Shown piece by piece: positions 1 to 6,198 of a DNA stretch of 6,198 bases. Positions within the stretch are counted from its first letter, which is position 1. The number at the start of each line of letters is the position of its first letter. The DNA is from Bordetella parapertussis (GTDB lineage: Bacteria; Pseudomonadota; Gammaproteobacteria; Burkholderiales; Burkholderiaceae_C), in contig CAMCTC010000190.1 of assembly GCA_945878355.1 (NCBI GenBank), positions 1-6,198 on the forward strand, given 5' to 3'. Both the position numbers and the translations under genes were made by a program. The notes under the pieces are model-generated. The model worked only from the letters and a program-made list of their open reading frames with translations, searched no databases and was not told where the DNA came from.

Positions 1-153
1 CCCGTTTTGACGGGGCGCTCGCCGGTGGCCTCCTTGCCTTTCGTTGCCGACCCTGCCCACGACGGACTGCTTGCCACCGCGTTCAAGCTTACACAGGCGC
101 TGGGACGGCTCGCTCAGAGCACCCTTTCGCTACCCGATTCCCCTGCCCCCTGA
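1..153 (+). CDS. C-terminal end of an unidentified gene upstream of secA (partial)
   Basis: Frame 1 is open from the left edge to a TGA at 151-153, giving 50 residues with no internal stop. The start lies outside the window. About 36 of 50 codons end in G or C by hand count, compatible with a real gene in this GC-rich DNA. The other plus frames and the minus strand give nothing better here. The visible tail is alanine- and leucine-rich, carries a possible helix around AFKLTQALGRLAQ, and ends in the proline-rich PDSPAP just before the stop. I do not recognise the family. In related bacteria a M23 peptidase or lpxC-region gene often precedes secA, but this tail shows no motif of either. The stop lies 6 bases before the secA ATG, so the two are probably co-transcribed and perhaps translationally coupled. 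It could still be a chance open frame. Confidence 0.5.
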   Translation, partial: PVLTGRSPVASLPFVADPAHDGLLATAFKLTQALGRLAQSTLSLPDSPAP

Positions 154-159
154 CGCCGC

Positions 160-2904
<2,745 letters not shown>

Positions 2905-3066
2905 CGCGTTCTGCTGAGACAGTCTGCTGACCGGTCAGTCGATCGGTCGCTGCGGCTGCGCGCCGATTTCCTAAGCTTCACCCCCCGAACAAGTGATGTG
3001 CTCCCTTGGCCGCCGCATTAACCTTGCGACGTCGTTATGTGGTTCACAACAATTTCCGGGGGTTTC
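2905..3066. other. Intergenic spacer after secA with clustered short palindromes
   Basis: This 162-base spacer has no credible gene. Near its left end lie AGAC-A-GTCT (2917-2925), the perfect 12-base palindrome CTGACCGGTCAG (2927-2938) and CGATCG (2940-2945). GACCG (2929-2933) can also pair with CGGTC (2944-2948). None is followed by a T tract, so there is no recognisable rho-independent terminator for secA. They may act as a factor-independent pause, an operator, or nothing. The right part must hold the promoter of the first PEP-CTERM gene, but I cannot point to a convincing -35/-10 pair. TTGCGA at 3024-3029 is the best -35-like hexamer, without a good partner. Confidence 0.5.
2927..2938. 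repeat. Perfect 12-base palindrome CTGACCGGTCAG
   Basis: The site lies 22 bases after the secA stop. It is fully self-complementary with no loop, so it fits a dimeric protein-binding site better than an RNA hairpin. The half GGTCAGT recurs in altered form as GGTCGCT 12 bases downstream (2933-2939 and 2945-2951). Its role is unknown, and a chance occurrence in GC-rich DNA is possible. Confidence 0.35.
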
Positions 3067-3597
3067 ATGAAGAAGTTAAGGTCTGTCGCTGCGGCGGCGA
3101 TGGTGGCGCTGTCGGCTTTCAGCGCGCACGCGCTCACGTTCAATCTCGGCACGATTGGTGTCGCGCCCGGCGCGCCTTTGGGGCACTCGTCGATTGTCGG
3201 GCCTTTCACCGATACCTACACGTTCACCTTGGCGGCCAATTCTTTGGTTTCTGCCGACGCCACCAGCAACGCGACGCTGATCTTTCCCAGCATTTCTATC
3301 GGTGAGATTCTTGGTTTCGGTGCTTCGATTGACGCAACGCCTTTGTCGCTGAGCAGCATCACAACATCCCTCGGGCCCAATTTTTCGCAGCAGGTGACCA
3401 AGCTGCTGACCTCGCCGCCGATTCATCTGTCTGCGGGAAGTCATACCTTGACGATCTTCGGAACGGGTACCACGCTTGGCGAGGCGTCCTATTCAGGCAA
3501 CATTTTCGCGGCGCACGTCCCTGAACCCGAGTCCTACGCGATGATGCTGGTCGGTCTGGGCGCGTTGGGATTTCTTGCGCGCCGTCGGCGAAGCTGA
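3067..3597 (+). CDS. PEP-CTERM sorting domain protein, FxDxF-like (first of two)
   Basis: This predicted exported protein of 176 residues has no known enzymatic role; PEP-CTERM proteins are associated with exosortase processing and exopolysaccharide or biofilm production. A Sec signal peptide spans residues 1-22 (MKKLRSVAAAAMVALSAFSA then HA), probably cut after AHA. The Ser/Thr/Gly-rich mature part looks like a beta-rich domain. It carries GPFTDTYTFTL at 45-55, matching the FxDxF-type PEP-CTERM signature (Phe47, Asp49, Tyr51, Phe53). The sorting signal starts at VPEP (151-154), followed by a hydrophobic segment (about 156-170) and the basic end ARRRRS. I chose ATG 3067 over the in-frame ATG at 3037 because the longer form would put MWFTTISGGF ahead of a classic signal peptide, and GGGGG at 3058-3062 can serve as a rough ribosome site. 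GC is about 53% in the 60 bases from 3241, against 73% in a secA stretch (1021-1080). No exosortase gene is present. Confidence 0.9.
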   Translation: MKKLRSVAAAAMVALSAFSAHALTFNLGTIGVAPGAPLGHSSIVGPFTDTYTFTLAANSLVSADATSNATLIFPSISIGEILGFGASIDATPLSLSSITTSLGPNFSQQVTKLLTSPPIHLSAGSHTLTIFGTGTTLGEASYSGNIFAAHVPEPESYAMMLVGLGALGFLARRRRS

Positions 3598-3610
3598 TCA
3601 TCGACGCCCG

Positions 3611-3630
3611 CACCCCCACAACTGTGGGTG
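3611..3630 (+). repeat. Stem-loop after the first PEP-CTERM gene
   Basis: CCCAC (3615-3619) pairs with GTGGG (3624-3628) around the loop AACT. With two bulged C residues the helix can extend through CA/TG (3611-3612 with 3629-3630). It lies 13 bases after the stop and has no T tract, so it is not a standard rho-independent terminator. It may stabilise the 3' end of the first message. Confidence 0.4.
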
Positions 3631-3657
3631 GCCGCCTGCGATGCATGTGGCTATCGT

Positions 3658-3681
3658 GCGGCAAGCAAGAGTGCTTGACGC
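3658..3681 (+). repeat. 10-base-arm stem-loop between the two PEP-CTERM genes
   Basis: GCG-G-CAAGCA (3658-3667) pairs with TGCTTG-A-CGC (3672-3681) around the loop AGAG, with a single internal G/A mismatch. It lies in the 157-base spacer between the paralogs, 73 bases before the second ATG. No T tract follows, so it is either a weak terminator, an RNA processing or stability element, or an operator-like inverted repeat. An 8-base palindrome TGAATTCA follows at 3689-3696. Confidence 0.45.
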
Positions 3682-3710
3682 TGGCGAATGAATTCACTGG
3701 GTCTGGCTCC

Positions 3711-3738
3711 TTGCAGGTGCATTTTTCATCGTCCTAAC
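3711..3738 (+). promoter_or_regulatory. Weak candidate promoter for the second PEP-CTERM gene
   Basis: TTGCAG (3711-3716) and CCTAAC (3733-3738) are separated by 16 bases and match the sigma-70 hexamers at only 3 of 6 positions each. The same TTGCA could instead be the -12 part of a sigma-54 promoter with GG at 3700-3701, but the gap between GG and GC is 11 bases rather than the expected 10. Either reading is weak. Confidence 0.2.
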
Positions 3739-3754
3739 CTCACCGGAGTGAACC

Positions 3755-4345
3755 ATGAGACTGAAACCAATTTTCGCAGCGGTACTTTCTGTGTTCGCGA
3801 TCGGCGCGCAAGCCGGCACAGCATTTGTAAGCCAAAACGGTGGCGCACTGGGCTTGGTCGTGGAAACCGGCATCGTTCCAAACGCTTACCAGATTGGCCC
3901 GTTAAACACGAGTTTTTCTTCACTGTTCGTGACCTTGCCCTCGGCGGGTTCTTTTGCTGAATTTGCAGACTTCAGCGTGCCTAGCGGCTTCAACATGGCC
4001 AACGCTGCAGCCAACACGTATACGCTGTCGATCAGCCTGCCGCCGCCGACCGGCACAGTGACGATCGGCAGCATCGGCAGCGACTTCGCGATGACCATCT
4101 ATGCCGGCGTGGCAGCGACTCCTGGGGTGCCGCTGGGCTCTGTCGGTGCGGGTGGTAGCCTGACCAATTTAGGTTTGTCACCTGGCAACTATTATCTGCA
4201 GTTCACGGGCACTGCCTACGGCGTTGGCGGTCAGTATTCGGCGGCAATCAACGCGTTGCCCATCCCCGAGCCCGAAACTTACTCGATGATGTTGGCCGGT
4301 CTGGGCGCATTCGGTTTCCTGGCGCGTCGTCGGCGCAAGAACTGA
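3755..4345 (+). CDS. PEP-CTERM sorting domain protein (second of two)
   Basis: A 196-residue predicted exported protein, probably a diverged paralog of the preceding gene. The signal peptide is residues 1-20 ([20 protein letters not shown]), with likely cleavage after AQA. The mature part is rich in Gly, Ser, Ala and Thr and looks like a beta sandwich. [11 protein letters not shown] at 65-75 aligns with GPFTDTYTFTL of the first protein, with Glu in place of the Asp. [18 protein letters not shown] (141-158) aligns with the matching part of the neighbour. The sorting signal is [11 protein letters not shown] from 170, then a hydrophobic stretch to about 190 and RRRRKN at the end. The start is supported by GGAG at 3745-3748, six bases before the ATG. 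GC is about 48% in the 60 bases from 3901, well below secA. Exact function is unknown; a surface or extracellular matrix role is inferred only from the PEP-CTERM class. Confidence 0.9.
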   Translation: MRLKPIFAAVLSVFAIGAQAGTAFVSQNGGALGLVVETGIVPNAYQIGPLNTSFSSLFVTLPSAGSFAEFADFSVPSGFNMANAAANTYTLSISLPPPTGTVTIGSIGSDFAMTIYAGVAATPGVPLGSVGAGGSLTNLGLSPGNYYLQFTGTAYGVGGQYSAAINALPIPEPETYSMMLAGLGAFGFLARRRRKN

Positions 4346-4354
4346 GCGGTCGAC

Positions 4355-4369
4355 CCGGGCGCAGCCCGG
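4355..4369 (+). repeat. GC-rich hairpin just after the second PEP-CTERM gene
   Basis: CCGGGC (4355-4360) pairs with GCCCGG (4364-4369) around the three-base loop GCA. It sits 10 bases after the stop and 11 bases before the true terminator. It has no T tract and probably acts as a pause or stabilising element in front of it. Confidence 0.45.
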
Positions 4370-4380
4370 CTTGGACGCGC

Positions 4381-4401
4381 AGCGGCTTCGGCCGCTTTTT
4401 T
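4381..4401 (+). terminator. Rho-independent terminator of the PEP-CTERM block
   Basis: AGCGGC (4381-4386) and GCCGCT (4391-4396) form a 6-bp stem closed by the very stable TTCG loop (4387-4390). Six T residues follow at 4396-4401. This is a textbook intrinsic terminator 35 bases after the second PEP-CTERM stop. It isolates the pair from argJ, which therefore needs its own promoter. There is no A tract on the other side, so it looks one-directional. Confidence 0.9.
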
Positions 4402-4446
4402 GTTGCCTGCGCCGGGCCGCGGCTTGGTTGGCGCTTGTCTCTGGCG

Positions 4447-4475
4447 TCGATCAGCAGCAGACCGCCACCTACAAT
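4447..4475 (+). promoter_or_regulatory. Likely sigma-70 promoter of argJ
   Basis: TACAAT at 4470-4475 matches the -10 consensus at 5 of 6 positions. The hexamer 17 bases upstream, TCGATC (4447-4452), matches the -35 consensus at 3 of 6. Transcription would begin near 4482, leaving a leader of about 24 bases that includes the ribosome site. Its place right after a terminator supports it. No arginine-repressor box was recognised. Confidence 0.55.
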
Positions 4476-4496
4476 TCCGAGTTCTTTCAGAGAGCT

Positions 4497-4500
4497 GAGG
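4497..4500 (+). promoter_or_regulatory. Ribosome binding site that fixes the argJ start
   Basis: GAGG lies five bases before ATG 4506. It favours this ATG over the upstream in-frame ATG at 4371, which lies inside the spacer before the terminator and would prepend 45 residues with no family likeness. Confidence 0.65.
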
Positions 4501-4505
4501 TCTGC

Positions 4506-5735
4506 ATGCCCGTCAACCTGTTGTCGCCCGATCCCGCCAGCTTGCACGCCGTCGCCGGCGTCCGCCTCGGTGTTGCGCGTGCGGGCATCCGCAAGCCCAA
4601 CCGGGACGACCTCGTCGTGCTGGCGCTGGCACCGGGGTCCAGCGTGGCCGGTGTCTTCACCACCAACCGCTTCTGTGCCGCGCCGGTCCAGGTCTGCCGC
4701 GAGCATCTGGACAGTGGCGCTGGCATCCGCGCGCTGGTGGTCAACACTGGCAATGCCAACGCCGGCACCGGTGCTGACGGCGTGCTGCGCGCGCGCAGCA
4801 CCTGCGCTGCGCGGGCCGCGCTGATGGGCCTGGCACCGGCCCAGGTGCTGCCTTTTTCTACCGGCGTGATCATGGAGACGCTGCCGGTCGATCGCATTGA
4901 GGCCGGTCTGCCCGGGGCCATTGCCGACCTGCAGTCCGACCGATGGCTGGCCGCGGCCCAAGGCATCATGACCACCGACACCCTGCCCAAGGCGGCGTCG
5001 CGCCAGTTGCAGATCGGCGGCCGCACCGTCACGGTCACCGGTGTCAGCAAAGGTGCCGGCATGATCAGGCCCAACATGGCGACGATGCTGGGTTTCATGG
5101 CCACCGACGCGGTGATCGCGCCCGGCTTGCTGCAAGGTCTGCTGCGTGAAGCGGCCGACGCCAGCTTCAACCGCATCACGATCGACGGTGACACCTCGAC
5201 CAACGATTCCTTCGTGCTGATCGCCACCCACCAGGCCGGTCATGCGGTGATCGAGTCGCTAGACAGCGCCGAAGGGCAGGCGCTGCGCGCGGCGGTGATC
5301 GCGGTGTCGCAGCAACTGGCCCAGGCCATCGTGCGTGACGGCGAGGGTGCGACCAAGTTCATCACCGTGCGGGTCGAAGGCGGCGCCAGCGACGACGAGT
5401 GCAGCCGCGTGGCCTATGCGATCGCCCATTCGCCGCTGGTCAAGACCGCTTTCTTTGCCAGCGATCCCAACCTGGGCCGCATCCTGTGCGCCGTGGGCTA
5501 TGCCGGCATCGCCGACCTCGACCAGAACCTGATCGACTTGTTCCTCGACGACGTCCACGTGGCCCGGCAGGGCGGTCGCCACCCCGACTACCTTGAGGCG
5601 GATGGCCAGCGCGTGATGCAGCAAAGCGAGATCACGGTGCGGGTCTTGCTGCACCGTGGCCAGGCCAGCACGACGGTCTGGACCTGCGACCTGTCACACG
5701 ACTACGTCAGCATCAACGCCGACTACCGCTCCTGA
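4506..5735 (+). CDS. argJ: ArgJ, glutamate N-acetyltransferase / amino-acid N-acetyltransferase
   Basis: ArgJ transfers the acetyl group from N-acetylornithine to glutamate in the recycling arginine pathway, and in bifunctional forms also makes N-acetylglutamate from acetyl-CoA. It acts in the cytoplasm. The 409-residue length is typical. The N-terminus [21 protein letters not shown] fits the family. Visible motifs: TGNANAGTG at 81-89; the oxyanion-hole STG at 118-120; the [15 protein letters not shown] stretch at 181-195, where the precursor is expected to cleave itself between Ala192 and Thr193, making Thr193 the nucleophile of the beta chain; DGDTSTNDS at 228-235; DGEGATKF at 278-285; and [17 protein letters not shown] at 318-334. 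The C-terminus [15 protein letters not shown] closes the active site in family members. Whether it is mono- or bifunctional cannot be told from sequence alone. secA and argJ are neighbours in many Burkholderiales; here two PEP-CTERM genes and a terminator separate them. Confidence 0.98.
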   Translation: MPVNLLSPDPASLHAVAGVRLGVARAGIRKPNRDDLVVLALAPGSSVAGVFTTNRFCAAPVQVCREHLDSGAGIRALVVNTGNANAGTGADGVLRARSTCAARAALMGLAPAQVLPFSTGVIMETLPVDRIEAGLPGAIADLQSDRWLAAAQGIMTTDTLPKAASRQLQIGGRTVTVTGVSKGAGMIRPNMATMLGFMATDAVIAPGLLQGLLREAADASFNRITIDGDTSTNDSFVLIATHQAGHAVIESLDSAEGQALRAAVIAVSQQLAQAIVRDGEGATKFITVRVEGGASDDECSRVAYAIAHSPLVKTAFFASDPNLGRILCAVGYAGIADLDQNLIDLFLDDVHVARQGGRHPDYLEADGQRVMQQSEITVRVLLHRGQASTTVWTCDLSHDYVSINADYRS

Positions 5736-5741
5736 CGGCAA

Positions 5742-5761
5742 ACCTGCCGGCAGCGGCAGGT
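5742..5761 (+). repeat. Perfect 8-bp stem-loop after argJ
   Basis: ACCTGCCG (5742-5749) pairs exactly with CGGCAGGT (5754-5761) around the loop GCAG, starting 6 bases after the argJ stop. No T tract follows, so an intrinsic terminator is not supported. It may mark the argJ message end with Rho help, or regulate read-through into the transporter gene that starts 30 bases further on. Confidence 0.5.
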
Positions 5762-5791
5762 CTCAACGACAGCGCGACCTAGGCCATCTTG

Positions 5792-6198
5792 GTGCCACCC
5801 GAACAAACTGCGCGAACGCCCTGGTGGCAAGCCCTGAGGCTGGCACCCGACGACTTGCTGCGCGATGCTGTCTACCGGCGGCTGTGGTTGTCTATCCTGA
5901 TCAGCTCGGTCGGCGGGCAGATCACGCTGCTGGCGCTGCCGCTGACCGCAGCGCTGCTGCTGCACGCGACGCCGACCCAGATGGGCCTGCTCACGGCCGT
6001 CGCGGTGCTGCCGTTCGCGCTGTTTTCGCTGCCCGCCGGGGTCTGGCTGGACCGGGTTCGCAAGCTGCCGGTCTACGTCGTCGGTGAGCTGTTGATCGCG
6101 GTCGCGCTGGCCAGCGTGCCTTTGGCCTGGCATCTGGGATGGCTGAACATGGCCTGGCTCTACGGCGTGGCTTTTCTGACCGGCACGGTCTCGACCAC
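5792..6198 (+). CDS. MFS transporter, N-terminal part (runs off the window)
   Basis: An open frame of 135 codons with no stop continues past the right edge; the preceding in-frame stop is TAG at 5780-5782. No ATG occurs before residue 64, so the start is GTG 5792 (MPPEQTARTPWWQALRLAPD) or the adjacent TTG 5789; TAGG at 5780-5783 is a weak ribosome site. A cytoplasmic N-terminus of about 30 residues is followed by membrane segments near 31-57, 64-82, 93-112 and 118-130. After the second lies a motif A-like loop, PAGVWLDRVRKLPV at 81-94, with Asp87, Arg88, Arg90 and Lys91. This is the usual major facilitator layout and resembles the drug or siderophore exporter branch (MFS_3/EntS-like), but the substrate cannot be inferred. 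It would be an inner membrane protein. It lies 56 bases after argJ with no intrinsic terminator between, so it may be read through from argJ. Confidence 0.85.
   Translation, partial: MPPEQTARTPWWQALRLAPDDLLRDAVYRRLWLSILISSVGGQITLLALPLTAALLLHATPTQMGLLTAVAVLPFALFSLPAGVWLDRVRKLPVYVVGELLIAVALASVPLAWHLGWLNMAWLYGVAFLTGTVST

Noticed and set aside
7..12. TTGACG as a -35 element for secA
   Set aside because: No acceptable -10 lies 16 to 18 bases downstream, and the site is inside the upstream open frame.
3038..3048. TGTG-GTT-CACA as a CRP site
   Set aside because: The arms are separated by 3 bases, not the spacing of a CRP site (TGTGA-N6-TCACA), and flanking bases do not extend the symmetry.
3037..3066. 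Upstream ATG for the first PEP-CTERM gene
   Set aside because: It would add MWFTTISGGF before a classic MKK signal peptide and has no ribosome site.
4371..4505. Upstream ATG for argJ
   Set aside because: The extension covers a terminator and the likely promoter, and has no likeness to the ArgJ N-terminus.
4248..5243. Minus-strand open frame of 331 codons opposite argJ
   Set aside because: It overlaps argJ, the end of the second PEP-CTERM gene and the terminator, and its translation is Gly/Arg/Asp/His-rich without motifs.
5656..6087. Plus-strand open frame of 143 codons overlapping the argJ end and the transporter
   Set aside because: Its translation is Ala/Arg/Gly-rich, and it is out of frame with both argJ and the clear membrane-protein frame from 5792.

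Overview
The window reads as high-GC chromosomal DNA of a betaproteobacterium. The SecA and ArgJ sequences, the secA-argJ neighbourhood and the PEP-CTERM proteins all suggest Burkholderiales, perhaps the Leptothrix/Rubrivivax/Sphaerotilus side. The order is inferred from recalled family features, not from a search. All genes found are on the + strand.

Layout: (1) The last 50 codons of an unidentified gene run from the left edge to 153. (2) A complete secA follows after a 6-base gap (160-2904), encoding the 914-residue Sec preprotein translocase ATPase with its C-terminal zinc-binding tail. (3) A 162-base spacer with several short palindromes leads into two small tandem genes (3067-3597 and 3755-4345). 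Both encode exported proteins with an N-terminal Sec signal peptide and a C-terminal PEP-CTERM (exosortase) sorting signal. They look like diverged paralogs and are clearly poorer in GC than their neighbours. The spacer between them holds two hairpins. (4) A strong rho-independent terminator with a TTCG loop (4381-4401) closes the PEP-CTERM block. (5) argJ (4506-5735) has its own likely promoter and encodes the bifunctional ornithine acetyltransferase/N-acetylglutamate synthase of arginine biosynthesis. (6) After a perfect 8-bp stem-loop, the N-terminal third of an MFS transporter starts with GTG at 5792 and runs off the right edge.

How they relate: secA and argJ are housekeeping genes, and the PEP-CTERM pair looks like an accessory insert between them. 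Products of the pair would be exported through the Sec pathway that SecA drives, then processed by an exosortase that is not in this window. No mobile element, tRNA, rRNA or CRISPR array was seen. The least ordinary points are the paralogous PEP-CTERM pair with its structured spacers, and the secA start, which lacks a Shine-Dalgarno sequence and lies right after a proline-rich upstream ORF end.
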